Positions 54,146 to 64,000 of a stretch of DNA of 64,000 nt are shown here, piece by piece; the first letter of the stretch is position 1; each line of letters starts with the position of its first letter. The stretch is from Candidatus Arsenophonus lipoptenae (GTDB lineage Bacteria > Pseudomonadota > Gammaproteobacteria > Enterobacterales > Enterobacteriaceae), in NCBI RefSeq assembly GCF_001534665.1, contig NZ_CP013920.1:434001-498000 (forward strand). Reading direction: 5' to 3'. The translations under genes were made by a program, and so were the position numbers. The notes under the pieces are model-generated. The model was not told where the DNA came from and made no database searches. It saw only the letters and a program-made list of their open reading frames with translations.

Positions 54146-56494
54146 ATGATAAAAAATCACTTAACACTATTTGCTATTTTGATTGGAATAATTATTCATA
54201 GCAAAAATACTTATTCTAAGCTAACAGAACAATGCTTATTAGGAATACCTATATATACCAAACCAATCGTAAAAGATAATCTAAATAATTTACCTATTTA
54301 TATCAATGCAAAAAAAATGACTAGTAATAATACTAATGTTATTGAATATGAAGGTAATGTGGATATTCAACAAGGTAATCATACTATTAATGCTAACAAA
54401 GTTCTTTTAACTAAAGAAAAAACTACAAATAGAAAAATATTACGTAAGATCACTGCAACAGGAAACGTTAGTTATGATAATTCACAAATTATCTTGACAG
54501 GATCAAAGGCATGGTTTGATTTTAATAATCAAAATATTGATGTTGAAAAAGGTGAATATCTAATGATTGGGCGTCAGGGTCGTGGTTATGCAGATAAAAT
54601 AAAGTTACGAATGAAAAATCGTTATACTATTTTAGAAAAAGGTATGTTTACTACTTGTCTTCCAGGTAATAATAGTTGGAGTATTATTGGTTCAAAATTT
54701 GTTTTAGATCGTGAAGAACAACTTACTAAGATATGGAATGCTTATTTTCGTATTGCCAATGTTCCTATTTTTTATATCCCGTATTTACAGTTGCCAACTG
54801 GTACTACTAAACATTCTGGTTTTTTGTTACCTAATGGCAGTTATTCTAGAGGAGTTGGATTGAATTTTATATTACCTTTTTATTGGAAAATTAAACCAAA
54901 TTATGATTTAACTATTACTCCACAATTTATGACTTTTCGTGGAATAAAATTAAATAATGAGTTTCGTTATATTACTCCAGCTGGAGATGGCATTGTTTCT
55001 ATTGATTGGCTTCCAAGAGATCGTAGTTATATTAAAAATAAAAAAAATGGTAAATATCCTAATCGTGAAAGTAATGGACGTTGGCTTTTATATTGGTATC
55101 ATTCTGGTATCTTAAATCAAATATGGTGTTTTGATATTGATTATACAAAAGTTAGTGATTCAAAATATTTTACAGATTTTGCTTCTAAATATGGTAAAAG
55201 CACTGATGGATATATAACTCAAAAATTTAGTTTTGGTTATGATAAAGCTAATTTAAATATATCTTTAACATATAAACAGTTTCAGCTTTTTGTCCATTCA
55301 TTAAATAACAAAAATAAAAATTATAAAATTGAACCTCAATTAGATATTAATTATTATAATAATAATTTAAATTTATTTAATTTTAATACTTATATCCAAG
55401 CTATGCGTATTATTAGCATTAAATCAACTAATCCTAATGTCACTAGATTACATGTTGAACCAGAATTTAATTTACCATTATCAAATGGTTGGATAAATAT
55501 AAATAACAAAATAAAAGTAATGGCAACATATTATAATCAAAATATTGATAACACTATAGTTAATAGTCAATTAAAAAAAAATGTTGTTCGTATTTTGCCT
55601 TTAATAAGTTCTGAGATTAAATTATTGTTTAAAAGAAATATTTTGATGCAAAAATATTATTTACAAACATTAAAGCCTAGAATTCAATATCTTTATATCC
55701 CTTATCGTGATCAAAATAATATTAATAATTATGATTCATCATTATTACATACAGATTATAATGGATTATTTCGTCATCTTATATATAGTGGATTAGATCG
55801 TATTGCTTCTGCTAATCAATTGACAACTGGTATTACTATGAGTATTTATGATGATACATTAAATGAATGGTTTAATTTTTCTATTGGACAAAAATATTAT
55901 TTTACTAATTCAAAAAATAAAGATGGTTTTTTACCTTTTAAAGAGAAAGTAAATAATGGTTCATTATTATGGGTTGGTGATATTTATTTACGATTAACTA
56001 ATAATTGGTTATTGCGTGGTGGATTACAATATAGCAGACGTTTTAATGATATAACTATGGGTAATATTTTGACAGAATATCATCGTGGTTTTAATAAATT
56101 AATTCAATTAAATTATCGTTTTGTAGATTATAATTATATTAAAGACACTATTAAAACTCAACGAATTTTTCAAAAAGAGATATCTCAAATAGGAGCTATA
56201 ATTAATTGGCCTTTAGGTTGTAATTGGGATTTTTGTGCATCATATTATCATGATATATATAAGAATCAACCAGTTAGTAGATTAATAGGTATACAATATA
56301 AAACTTGCTGTTGGTCAATTAATATCGGATATGAGCGTAAAATTGTTGATTGGCAACAAAAAACTTGTTTAAGTAGTTATGATAATAGATGGTCGATTAA
56401 TGTAGAATTAAATGGATTAAATAATAATCATCATTGGGAAAGTAAAAAAATGTTATCAAGTGGCATTATACCTTATCAAGGATATTTTGAATAA
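54146..56494 (+). CDS. lptD: LPS-assembly outer-membrane protein LptD
   Basis: Beta-barrel that with LptE inserts LPS into the outer leaflet. It has 782 residues from the ATG at 54146 (E. coli 784); the GTG at 54140 is an alternative. A signal sequence (about 1-20) is followed by the periplasmic OstA/LptA-like domain (EGNVDIQQGNHTINANKVLL) and the barrel from about residue 200. The four disulphide cysteines are kept: Cys30, Cys171 and the pair Cys721-Cys722 (CLLG, TTCLPG, TCCWS). Its folding needs SurA, the next gene. It confirms an LPS-bearing outer membrane. Confidence 0.96.
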   Translation: MIKNHLTLFAILIGIIIHSKNTYSKLTEQCLLGIPIYTKPIVKDNLNNLPIYINAKKMTSNNTNVIEYEGNVDIQQGNHTINANKVLLTKEKTTNRKILRKITATGNVSYDNSQIILTGSKAWFDFNNQNIDVEKGEYLMIGRQGRGYADKIKLRMKNRYTILEKGMFTTCLPGNNSWSIIGSKFVLDREEQLTKIWNAYFRIANVPIFYIPYLQLPTGTTKHSGFLLPNGSYSRGVGLNFILPFYWKIKPNYDLTITPQFMTFRGIKLNNEFRYITPAGDGIVSIDWLPRDRSYIKNKKNGKYPNRESNGRWLLYWYHSGILNQIWCFDIDYTKVSDSKYFTDFASKYGKSTDGYITQKFSFGYDKANLNISLTYKQFQLFVHSLNNKNKNYKIEPQLDINYYNNNLNLFNFNTYIQAMRIISIKSTNPNVTRLHVEPEFNLPLSNGWININNKIKVMATYYNQNIDNTIVNSQLKKNVVRILPLISSEIKLLFKRNILMQKYYLQTLKPRIQYLYIPYRDQNNINNYDSSLLHTDYNGLFRHLIYSGLDRIASANQLTTGITMSIYDDTLNEWFNFSIGQKYYFTNSKNKDGFLPFKEKVNNGSLLWVGDIYLRLTNNWLLRGGLQYSRRFNDITMGNILTEYHRGFNKLIQLNYRFVDYNYIKDTIKTQRIFQKEISQIGAIINWPLGCNWDFCASYYHDIYKNQPVSRLIGIQYKTCCWSINIGYERKIVDWQQKTCLSSYDNRWSINVELNGLNNNHHWESKKMLSSGIIPYQGYFE

Positions 56495-56590
56495 ATTTGA
56501 TATATTATATTTGTAATATTAATAGGTCCAGTTATAAAAAAGATTAATTAAATAGTAATATGTTATGGCATATATAATGAGAATTATTAT

Positions 56591-57892
56591 ATGAATTTTA
56601 GCAAAAAATGTATTTTTGCCTTGTTTTTTATATTTAATATCCCTACATTGAAAGCAATAGAAAAATTAGATCAAATAACTGCTATTGTTAATGAAAGTAT
56701 TGTATTAAAAAGTGATATTGATCGTATGTTAAGTATAGTTAAAATTAATACTAAAAATACTGGACAAAATTTTTTTAATGAAAAAAAATTATATAATAAA
56801 ATATTAGAAAACCTAATTTTAGAAAAAATTATTTTGCAACTTGCAGAAAAAATGCAAATTCAAATATCAGATTCAGTAATAGATGAAACTATCAATAGTA
56901 TTGCAGAACAAAATGGTTTAACAATTAATCAATTTAAACAACAATTATTAAGAGATGGTATTAATTTACAAGATTATCGTAGTAAAATTAATAATGAAAT
57001 TATGATGCAAGAGGTGCGTAATAAGGAAATTAGCCGTCAAATTATCATTTTGCCACAAGAAGTAGATTTGCTAAAAAAACAACTTAATTCACAAGTTATT
57101 GGTCAGGATGTTAATGTTAATTTAAGTCAAATTTTGCTTTTATTACCAAAATATTCAACTAATGAAAATAATCAATCATTAATTAATTTAGTTAAAGATA
57201 TCTTTATACAGTTAGAACAAGGAGTTGAGTTTGATAAACTTGCCACTAATTATTCTTCAGATATTAATGCTTTTAAAGGTGGTAGCATGGGATGGAGTAA
57301 AGTTTCCGAATTACCAATTGAAGTTGCTAAAGAAATACAATATTCTAAAAAAGGTGATGTAATTGGACCTATACGTTCTGAAATAGGATTTCATATATTA
57401 AAAATTAATGATATAAAAAATAATAATATTCCAATATTAGTTACTGAAGTAAAAACTTGTCATATACTAATTAAGTTTTCTCCAATTATGGAGAATAGGC
57501 GAGCATATTTAAAAATAAAACAAATTGCTAGGCAAATTCAAATAGGAAGAATAACATTTTCTGAAGCAGTTAAAAAATACTCAGAAGATCCATTATCTGT
57601 ATTAATAGATAAAAATTTAAAGTGGAATATACTGAGTGAATATAATCCTATATTTCGTGATGCTATAATGAATTTAAGTAAAGGTGAAATAAGTAAGCCA
57701 ATTAGATCTTCTTTAGGTTGGCATTTAATTAGATTGGAAGATATTAGACAGATTGATAAAACTGATATAATAAAGAAAGACTATGCATATCGAATATTAT
57801 TCAATCGTAAATTTAATGAAAAATTTCCTTTATGGTTGAAAGAATTGCGTGCATCAGCATATATAAAAATTTTTCATGATAGTGATATGTAA
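56591..57892 (+). CDS. surA: Periplasmic chaperone/peptidyl-prolyl isomerase SurA
   Basis: Chaperone for outer-membrane proteins. It has 433 residues (E. coli 428). The signal peptide ([16 protein letters not shown]) is followed by [21 protein letters not shown], an N-terminal chaperone domain, parvulin domain 1 (about 175-275, [13 protein letters not shown] to FHILKINDI) and parvulin domain 2 (about 290-385, TCHILIKF to GWHLIRLED). The order lptD-surA-pdxA-rsmA-apaH is that of E. coli. Confidence 0.96.
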   Translation: MNFSKKCIFALFFIFNIPTLKAIEKLDQITAIVNESIVLKSDIDRMLSIVKINTKNTGQNFFNEKKLYNKILENLILEKIILQLAEKMQIQISDSVIDETINSIAEQNGLTINQFKQQLLRDGINLQDYRSKINNEIMMQEVRNKEISRQIIILPQEVDLLKKQLNSQVIGQDVNVNLSQILLLLPKYSTNENNQSLINLVKDIFIQLEQGVEFDKLATNYSSDINAFKGGSMGWSKVSELPIEVAKEIQYSKKGDVIGPIRSEIGFHILKINDIKNNNIPILVTEVKTCHILIKFSPIMENRRAYLKIKQIARQIQIGRITFSEAVKKYSEDPLSVLIDKNLKWNILSEYNPIFRDAIMNLSKGEISKPIRSSLGWHLIRLEDIRQIDKTDIIKKDYAYRILFNRKFNEKFPLWLKELRASAYIKIFHDSDM

Positions 57893-57900
57893 TAATTTTT

Positions 57901-58896
57901 ATGAAAAAAATGACTAATACTATTGTTTTAACTACTGGTGAGCCATCTGGAATTGGTCCTGATTTATTAATTCAACTTGTTCAACAAGATTGGCCTGTAC
58001 AATTAGTTACAATTGCTGATCCAGAATTGTTACTTAATAGAGCTAATCAACTTGGTTTAAAATTAGAATTAATTAGGTATTCTTCTAAGTTACAAAATAA
58101 AGGTCAAAGTGCTAAATCATTAATGATTTTACCTGTAAAATTACCAGAGCCTGTAAAATTAGGACAATTTAGTAAACAAAATAGTAGTTATGTAATAGAA
58201 ACCTTAAGTAAAGCATGTGATGGTTGTATTTCAGGTGAATTTGCAGGATTAGTTACAGGTCCAATTCATAAAGGTATTATTAATGATGCTGGTATTCCAT
58301 TTACTGGTCATACAGAATTTCTTGCTAAGAAAAGTAAAGTAAAAACAGTTGTAATGATGTTAGTTATAGAAACTTTTCGTGTTGCACTTGTAACAACTCA
58401 TTTACCTATTAAGGAAGTTGCAGATCAAATTACTTTTGAGAACCTTCAGCAAGTCATTTATATATTAAATAGTGAATTACAATATAAATTTAGAATTAAG
58501 TCACCATCTATTTATATTTGTGGATTAAATCCACATGCTGGTGAAGGTGGTCATATTGGTCGAGAAGAAATTGATACCATAATTCCAGTAATAAAAAAAT
58601 TACGCAATGAAGGATTACAACTGCATGGCCCTTTTCCTGCAGATACATTATTTCAATGTAAATATATAAATAAGGCTGATGTTATTTTAGCAATGTATCA
58701 TGATCAAGGTCTTCCTGTGCTAAAATACTGTGGGTTTAATAATTCGGTAAATATTACTTTAGGATTACCTTTTATTAGAACATCAGTAGATCATGGTACT
58801 GCAATTGAGTTGGTTGGAACTGGTAATGCGAATGTGAATAGTTTAACCAATGCTTTAAAATTAGCTATCAGAATATTTCAAAATAACAATGAATAA
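57901..58896 (+). CDS. pdxA: 4-hydroxythreonine-4-phosphate dehydrogenase
   Basis: NAD-dependent step of the DXP-dependent vitamin B6 pathway. It has 331 residues (E. coli 329). [37 protein letters not shown] (metal-binding His), [30 protein letters not shown] and [16 protein letters not shown] are all conserved. It starts 8 bp after surA and overlaps rsmA by 8 bp. B6 supply is a common symbiont service in blood-feeding hosts; the other pdx genes are not in the window. Confidence 0.97.
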   Translation: MKKMTNTIVLTTGEPSGIGPDLLIQLVQQDWPVQLVTIADPELLLNRANQLGLKLELIRYSSKLQNKGQSAKSLMILPVKLPEPVKLGQFSKQNSSYVIETLSKACDGCISGEFAGLVTGPIHKGIINDAGIPFTGHTEFLAKKSKVKTVVMMLVIETFRVALVTTHLPIKEVADQITFENLQQVIYILNSELQYKFRIKSPSIYICGLNPHAGEGGHIGREEIDTIIPVIKKLRNEGLQLHGPFPADTLFQCKYINKADVILAMYHDQGLPVLKYCGFNNSVNITLGLPFIRTSVDHGTAIELVGTGNANVNSLTNALKLAIRIFQNNNE

Positions 58897-59707
58897 TCAA
58901 ATGTATTTAGGATATGTTGCTCGTAAATGTTTTGGACAACATTTTTTGACTGATCAATTAATTATTAATGATATAGTTAATTTTTTTAATCCAAAAGTAA
59001 ATCAGTCTATTGTTGAAATCGGTCCTGGTTTTGGTGCATTAACTGTGCCAGTTAGTAATCGTATAGATCATATGACAATAATAGAGTTAGATCGTAATCT
59101 TGCTATTTATCTATCTTTACATCCTATGCTTTTGGGAAAAATAACAGTAATACAAAAAGATGCAATGACGTTTGATTTTAGTAAAATATTAAAAAAAAAT
59201 AATAAACTAATTAGAATATTTGGTAATTTACCTTATAATATTTCAATTCCTTTAATATTTCATATTTTTGCTTATTCTGATATTATTTTTGATATGAATT
59301 TTATGTTACAAAAAGAGGTTGTTAATCGTTTAATAGCAAAACCAAACACAAAGACATATGGTCGTCTTAGTGTAATGGCACAGTATTATTGCAAAATAAT
59401 TCCTATATTAAATATTCCACCCTCAGCTTTTACACCAGTCCCAAAAGTGGAGTCAACTGTTGTTAGATTTATTCCTCATGAATTAAATCCATATTCTATT
59501 TGTGATGTAAAGTTATTACGTCTTATTACTACGAGAGCATTTAATCAACGACGTAAAACTATTCGTAATAGTTTAGGAAGTTTATTTAAAATTGAAGATT
59601 TTAAACAATTAGATATTAATCTAAACAATAGAGCTGAAAATATTTCAATAGAAAATTATTGTAAATTAGCTTGTAAATTATCTAAAATAATTAATGGTTT
59701 TAGATAA
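58889..59707 (+). CDS. rsmA: 16S rRNA m6(2)A1518/A1519 dimethyltransferase RsmA (KsgA)
   Basis: Dimethylates the two adjacent adenines in 16S helix 45. It has 272 residues (E. coli 273). The SAM motif [11 protein letters not shown], the ELDRNLA acidic residue, the catalytic FGNLPYNIS and [14 protein letters not shown] are intact. [20 protein letters not shown] matches the family start. Retained while the other 16S methyltransferase RsmG in this window is dead. apaG, normally next, is missing. Confidence 0.97.
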   Translation: MNNQMYLGYVARKCFGQHFLTDQLIINDIVNFFNPKVNQSIVEIGPGFGALTVPVSNRIDHMTIIELDRNLAIYLSLHPMLLGKITVIQKDAMTFDFSKILKKNNKLIRIFGNLPYNISIPLIFHIFAYSDIIFDMNFMLQKEVVNRLIAKPNTKTYGRLSVMAQYYCKIIPILNIPPSAFTPVPKVESTVVRFIPHELNPYSICDVKLLRLITTRAFNQRRKTIRNSLGSLFKIEDFKQLDINLNNRAENISIENYCKLACKLSKIINGFR

Positions 59708-59945
59708 AATTTAGAAGTACTATGTTAAATAAATTACTGAGTATATATAAGTTTACAGTTTTTTATTAATAAAAAATCTTTACTAAAAATATATAAATTA
59801 GTTTTTATATAAACTTTTACTTACTTAAATTAGTATTTTTTAGTATGATTTTTTAAATATTAGTTAATTATTAATAATTATGTTATAACTTTCATAAGAA
59901 AATTTTATTTTTAATTTATTTTATTCTAACGGTTATAAATTAATT

Positions 59946-60767
59946 ATGGCTACTTATCTTATAGGAGATATTCATGGATGTTATCGTGAACTCAGGGAAC
60001 TTTTAAATAAAGTAAATTTTAAACCACAAAACGATATTTTATGGTTAACAGGTGATTTAGTTACTCGTGGTCCTGATTCTCTAAAAGTTTTACGATATAT
60101 TAAAAATTTAGGTTCATCAGTTAGAATGGTTCTAGGTAATCATGATCTAAATCTTATTAGTGTATATGCTAATATTAGTCATCATAAACCAAAAGAAAAA
60201 TTAAAAAAATTAATAAAAGCTAATGATTTTGCTGAATTAGTTTTTTGGTTACGAAATCAACCATTATTACAAGTAGATAATAATAAAAAAATTATTATGA
60301 GTCATGCTGGGATAACCCCTCAATGGAATTTATTAATCGCTGAAATGTGTGCTAAAGAGGTAGAAAAAGTACTAAGTAGTGATATTTATCATCCATTATT
60401 AATGGATTTTATGTATAAAGATATACCGAATAGTTGGTCTCCTAATTTAAGTGGATTATCTCGTTTATGTTTTAGTATTCAAGCGTTAACGCGCATGCGT
60501 TATTGTTTACCTGATGGTCAATTAAATATGATGTTTAAGAATAAACCAGAAAAAACACCATTACCTTTAAAACCGTGGTTTAGTTTTCCTATAAATATAC
60601 CAGCAGGGTATTCTATTATTTTTGGTCATTGGGCTTCTTTAGAGGGTAAAGGGACTCCTAAAATGATTTATGGATTAGACACAGGATGTTGTTGGGGGGG
60701 GGAATTAACTTTATTACGTTGGGAAGATAAACAGTACTTTAGCCAGCCTGCTTTTATAACCAGATAA
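59946..60767 (+). CDS. apaH: Bis(5'-nucleosyl)-tetraphosphatase (symmetrical)
   Basis: Hydrolyses Ap4A to 2 ADP and can decap Np4-capped RNAs. It has 273 residues (E. coli 280). Phosphoesterase motifs: [50 protein letters not shown] and [10 protein letters not shown]. The CWGGE codons contain a run of nine G (about 60694-60702), striking in this genome and prone to slippage. It converges on folA with 10 bp between. Confidence 0.96.
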   Translation: MATYLIGDIHGCYRELRELLNKVNFKPQNDILWLTGDLVTRGPDSLKVLRYIKNLGSSVRMVLGNHDLNLISVYANISHHKPKEKLKKLIKANDFAELVFWLRNQPLLQVDNNKKIIMSHAGITPQWNLLIAEMCAKEVEKVLSSDIYHPLLMDFMYKDIPNSWSPNLSGLSRLCFSIQALTRMRYCLPDGQLNMMFKNKPEKTPLPLKPWFSFPINIPAGYSIIFGHWASLEGKGTPKMIYGLDTGCCWGGELTLLRWEDKQYFSQPAFITR

Positions 60768-60777
60768 ATTAAAAATT

Positions 60778-61266
60778 TTATTTTAATCGTTCTAATATCT
60801 CAAAACGGTAATTATGAGTATTTTTTTTGTCTGCTCTATGATACTCTATGAATACTGTTTTCCATGAAGTAGACTTATAATTAGGAAAAAAAACATCTCC
60901 TATAATATTAATATCTACATGTGTTAAATAAATTTTATTTGCATAGGGTAAAAATAATTCATAAATTTTTCCACCACCGATAATCATTGTTTCTTCCATA
61001 CTTTCTGTTATATCTAGAACTTCATTAATTGAATGAACCCAAATAATTCTGTTATCATTATTTAAATAAGTATGACTAAGAATGATATTTAATCTTTGGT
61101 CTAAAGGATTACCTATAGATTCATAAGTTATACGTCCCATGACAACAGGTTTATTTAATGTGTTTTTTCTAAACCAAGCCAAATCAGTAGATAAAATCCA
61201 TGGTATGCGGTTTTTAAAGCCAATAGCTTTATTTATTGAAATTGCTGCAATTAAGCTAATATTCAT
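60778..61266 (-). CDS. folA: Dihydrofolate reductase
   Basis: Reduces dihydrofolate to THF, partner of ThyA. It has 162 residues (E. coli 159). The catalytic acid is Asp28 in STDLAWF (Asp27 in E. coli). IPWILSTDLAWFRKNTLNKPVVMGR, MIIGGGKIYELFLPYANKIYLTHVD and FEILER are conserved. It is alone on the minus strand with about 200 bp of A/T spacer before tpiA. Confidence 0.96.
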   Translation of the reverse strand: MNISLIAAISINKAIGFKNRIPWILSTDLAWFRKNTLNKPVVMGRITYESIGNPLDQRLNIILSHTYLNNDNRIIWVHSINEVLDITESMEETMIIGGGKIYELFLPYANKIYLTHVDINIIGDVFFPNYKSTSWKTVFIEYHRADKKNTHNYRFEILERLK

Positions 61267-61463
61267 TAAGTTGTTTTATAATTATAAGTAATTTATATTT
61301 TATAATAAAAATATAACAATTGATAAATTAATATTTTTAATATTAATTTTATAATTTTAAAAATTATTATTTTTTAGATTATATAAAAACAATTAATATA
61401 TTCTTATAATTTTTAATTATATTATTGTTAATAAATTTATACTATTATTTAATATAATTATTA

Positions 61464-62231
61464 TTAATAATTATATTTTTTTAATGCAGCATATATAATA
61501 GACATAAATGAATCTAAATTTAGTGATGCACTGCCAACTAATACACCGTCAATATCTGGTTGAATAAAAAATTCAGCTGCATTATTAGCGTTTACTGAAC
61601 CACCATATTGAATAATTACTTGTTTAGCAATAGAATAATTTTCTTTTGCAAGATAATTACGAATATGTTTATGTACTGCTTGTGCATGAGTTGGAGAAGC
61701 TGATTTACCACTACCAATAGCCCAAATAGGTTCATATGCAATAACAGTATTTTTAAAAGCATGAATACCTAATTTATTTAATATTATATCAATTTGATTA
61801 ATACAAACTTTTTCAGTTTTACCAGAATTATATTCTTCTTGAGTGTCACCAATGCATAGTATTGGTATTAATTCTTTTGATTTTAAAATTAAAAATTTCT
61901 TTGAAATTTGTTCATTAGTTTCCTTATGGTGAATTCTACGTTCAGAATGTCCAATAATAGTATATTTTACACCTATATCTTTTAGCATTTCAGCTGATGT
62001 TTCGCCAGTAAAAGCTCCAGATATATTTATATCTACATCTTGAGCGCTAAGTTCTATATTACTACCAGTCAAAGCTTTTTTTACTTGTGATAGGTAAATT
62101 GTAGGTGGGGCGATTACAATATTACATTTAGTTATATTATTTAACTTTTTATGTAAAATTTGAACAAATTCTTCAATTATTTTTGTATTGCCATTTAATT
62201 TCCAATTCCCAATGATTAATGGATAATGCAT
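61464..62231 (-). CDS. tpiA: Triose-phosphate isomerase
   Basis: Glycolytic interconversion of DHAP and G3P. It has 255 residues (E. coli 255). The catalytic residues are Lys11 (GNWKLNG), His95 (IIGHSERR) and Glu167 ([10 protein letters not shown]); loop 6 GSGKSASP and the phosphate-binding [17 protein letters not shown] are intact. Glycolysis would be the main ATP source if F1Fo-ATPase is absent from the genome. Confidence 0.97.
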   Translation of the reverse strand: MHYPLIIGNWKLNGNTKIIEEFVQILHKKLNNITKCNIVIAPPTIYLSQVKKALTGSNIELSAQDVDINISGAFTGETSAEMLKDIGVKYTIIGHSERRIHHKETNEQISKKFLILKSKELIPILCIGDTQEEYNSGKTEKVCINQIDIILNKLGIHAFKNTVIAYEPIWAIGSGKSASPTHAQAVHKHIRNYLAKENYSIAKQVIIQYGGSVNANNAAEFFIQPDIDGVLVGSASLNLDSFMSIIYAALKKYNY

Positions 62232-62442
62232 TTTTTCTCCATATGTAATATGTTTATTATAAAAAATTAATTATTATTTTACATATGTTTTACATATTTT
62301 AAAATAGTAATTTTATTTTTGTTATTTAATAATCATTGAAATATTTGATTAAAAAATTATTTTTTAGTCCTCTATTAATAGAATTAAGTGTTTAATTTTA
62401 GTTTTGTCTATTAATAAATTCTATTTTTGCTAAATTAATAAT

Positions 62443-63189
62443 TTACCAGTATTGCTCAGTACTAATTTGTCCATTTTTATTATTGAAACGTTTATTCATC
62501 CCCCTTTGTATTTTTAATAAATTTTGTGTATCTTTAATCATCCCTGGATTTCCACAAAGCATAATATGACTAGTTACTGGATCAATTTTTGCTTTTGTTT
62601 CTTTTTCTAGTTGTCCATTTTCAATTAATTTTGGAATGCGACCTGTAAGTGATCCAATCTTATTTTCTCGACTTATAATTGTTTGTATTTTTAATTTATT
62701 TTTATATTTTTTTTCTAATATTTTCATCAATGGTAAGTAACTAAGATCTTTAGCATATCGTACTGCATGTACTAAAATTATTTGCTTAAATTTCATGAAA
62801 TTTTTACCTAGTTGTAAAATAGATAAAAACGGTCCAATTGCAGTCCCTGTTGATAACATCCAAAGAGTTTCACAATCAGGTAATTCTTCTAATATAAAAA
62901 AACCTGAAGCTTTTTCAGTGATATATATATCATCACCATATTTTAATTCTGCAAGATGCGGACTGAGTTTTCCATTTTTTATATTAACAAGATAAAATTC
63001 TAATTTATTATTAAATGGAGAATTAACATAAGAATAAGCTCGTTGAATACGTTGGCCATTAATTTCTAATGCAAGTTTAGCATATTGTCCAGCAATAAAT
63101 GGTTTAATTGGTGCTTCAAGAATTAAACTAAATAATGATTTTGTCCATTTATGATTTTTAATAATTTTGCCTTTAACCCAATTAGTCAT
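62443..63189 (-). CDS. fpr: Ferredoxin/flavodoxin-NADP+ reductase
   Basis: Passes electrons from NADPH to flavodoxin/ferredoxin, supporting Fe-S and radical-SAM enzymes. From the ATG at 63187-63189, 7 bp after GAGGA, it has 248 residues, the E. coli length, and begins MTNWVKGKI. Seven further codons upstream (ATG at 63210) are open but unsupported. FAD-binding RAYSYVNSP and NADP-binding STGTAIGPFLSIL, VHAVRYAKDLSYLPL and the C-terminal EQYW are conserved. The tpiA-fpr pairing is ancestral. Confidence 0.96.
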   Translation of the reverse strand: MTNWVKGKIIKNHKWTKSLFSLILEAPIKPFIAGQYAKLALEINGQRIQRAYSYVNSPFNNKLEFYLVNIKNGKLSPHLAELKYGDDIYITEKASGFFILEELPDCETLWMLSTGTAIGPFLSILQLGKNFMKFKQIILVHAVRYAKDLSYLPLMKILEKKYKNKLKIQTIISRENKIGSLTGRIPKLIENGQLEKETKAKIDPVTSHIMLCGNPGMIKDTQNLLKIQRGMNKRFNNKNGQISTEQYW

Positions 63190-63641
63190 ATAATTATCCT
63201 CAAGGTGCATAAGAATTTAATTCTTATTACTATTTGTATTAATAATAATTTATTAATGATGTAATTATTATTTAATAATTTATAAATATATTATAATATA
63301 AATAAAATCATAAACTATATATTTATAAGTTTATTTTTAATTTCTTCTTAAGAAGATTGGCGTTAATGTATTTTAAGGTATTAATTTTTATTTAAAAATA
63401 AGTAAGTTATTGAGATAATAGGTTAATTATATAATTGTAAGGTTAAATTAAAATTGCTTTTAATAAAATTATCTTAATAATTTACTTTAATAAAGTATGG
63501 TATTAAAGAAAATTGAAAAACGTAGTTTTATATGAACAAATACTTTTATTTTTTATTAAAAATCTGAAAAAATAATTTGTTTTTTAAAATAGTTATATTG
63601 TTATAATTAAAGATGTTATATTGAAAATAATAAGGTCATTA
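63190..63641. other. Divergent spacer between fpr and lysP
   Basis: About 450 bp. It holds the 17-nt palindrome TAAGAATTTAATTCTTA (63210-63226), also present after ffh at 40049-40065, and a 14-nt palindrome TCTTCTTAAGAAGA (63343-63356). No gene is recognised. Promoters for fpr and lysP must lie here. Confidence 0.4.
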
Positions 63642-64000
63642 ATGTCAAAAAAATTAATAAAACCCGCAGAAAATACTACAACAATATTGCGTCAAGAATT
63701 GAAATCTAGTCATTTAATAATGATAGCTATTGGTGGATCTATTGGAACAGGGTTATTTATTGCCTCTGGGGCAACTATAGCCCAAGCTGGGCCAGGCGGT
63801 GCTTTAGTATCTTATGTTATTGTTGGTTTAATGGTTTATTTTTTGATGACCAGTTTAGGTGAGCTTGCAGCCTATTTGCCTATTTCTGGTTCATTTGCTA
63901 CTTATGGTTCTCGATATGTAGATGATGGATTTGGTTTTGCCTTAGGTTGGAATTATTGGTATAATTGGGCTATTACTATAGCTGTTGATTTAGTAGCAGT
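63642..64000 (+). CDS. lysP: Lysine-specific permease LysP (3' cut by window)
   Basis: Proton-coupled lysine importer of the APC family in the inner membrane. The first 119 codons are visible: MSKKLIKPAEN, then LRQELKSSHLIMIAIGGSIGTGLF, QAGPGGALVSY, VYFLMTSLGELAAYLPISGSFATYG, and GFGFALGWNYWYNWAITIAVDLVA. The match to E. coli LysP over these segments is nearly complete. It has a modest ribosome site AAGG before ATG. Whether the gene is intact beyond the window cannot be judged. Confidence 0.93.
   Translation, partial: MSKKLIKPAENTTTILRQELKSSHLIMIAIGGSIGTGLFIASGATIAQAGPGGALVSYVIVGLMVYFLMTSLGELAAYLPISGSFATYGSRYVDDGFGFALGWNYWYNWAITIAVDLVA

Noticed and set aside
62795..62995. 66-codon plus-strand frame inside fpr
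   Set aside because: Antisense shadow of fpr.

Overview
The window looks like a stretch of chromosome from a strongly reduced, AT-rich gammaproteobacterial insect symbiont. The proteins are close to full-length enterobacterial (Morganellaceae/Arsenophonus-like) orthologues, with Lys/Asn/Ile-rich drift. Genes fill only about 73% of the DNA. The spacers are long, nearly GC-free and mostly empty. The complete thiamine importer thiBPQ, pdxA, and an outer membrane/LPS gene set in a shrinking genome resemble what I remember of Arsenophonus symbionts of blood-feeding louse flies (for example Ca. Arsenophonus lipopteni). That placement is inference, not a database result.

Layout. 1-9.2 kb: gyrB 3' end, then asd, glmS, glmU and mnmG on the minus strand. 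The atp operon expected between glmU and mnmG is absent, leaving a 2-kb scar with a decayed rsmG next to mnmG. 9.2-10.1 kb: chromosomal origin oriC. 10.1-13.8 kb: murB-birA, coaA and a four-tRNA cluster (Thr, Tyr, Gly, Thr). 14.5-30.3 kb: hha, 4.5S RNA, ppiD, cysS, lpxH, ybaL, hemH, adk, htpG, ybaB, dnaX, tadA, a thinned version of E. coli neighbourhoods. 31.4-42.2 kb: alaS-csrA-tRNA-Ser-tRNA-Arg-gshA, yfjD, ffh, and the rpsP-rimM-trmD-rplS operon. 42.5-49 kb: proS, gmhB, sodA, thyA-lgt, rppH. 50-53.3 kb: thiB-thiP-thiQ. 54.1-60.8 kb: lptD-surA-pdxA-rsmA-apaH. 60.8-64 kb: folA, tpiA, fpr and the start of lysP.

Function. The genes cover translation and tRNA modification (alaS, cysS, proS, tadA, trmD, mnmG, ribosomal proteins, SRP), cell-wall and LPS supply (asd, glmS, glmU, murB, gmhB, lpxH, lptD with surA/ppiD), cofactors (birA, coaA, pdxA, hemH, folA, thiamine import), redox defence (sodA, gshA, fpr) and initiation of replication. 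I count 46 protein genes (two cut by the window ends), six tRNAs, one 4.5S RNA and one recognisable pseudogene. No insertion sequence, prophage, CRISPR array or toxin system is visible.

I see no undescribed multi-gene system. The observations most worth checking are: oriC with its internal spacing preserved but almost no GATC sites; the atp-operon scar with its rsmG fossil; a ferrochelatase gene that appears to start at ATT; a perfect heat-shock promoter kept at htpG; a dnaX that stops after domain III; an Ffh that has lost most of its M-domain methionines and a G-domain arginine; and several long, perfect inverted repeats in spacers.
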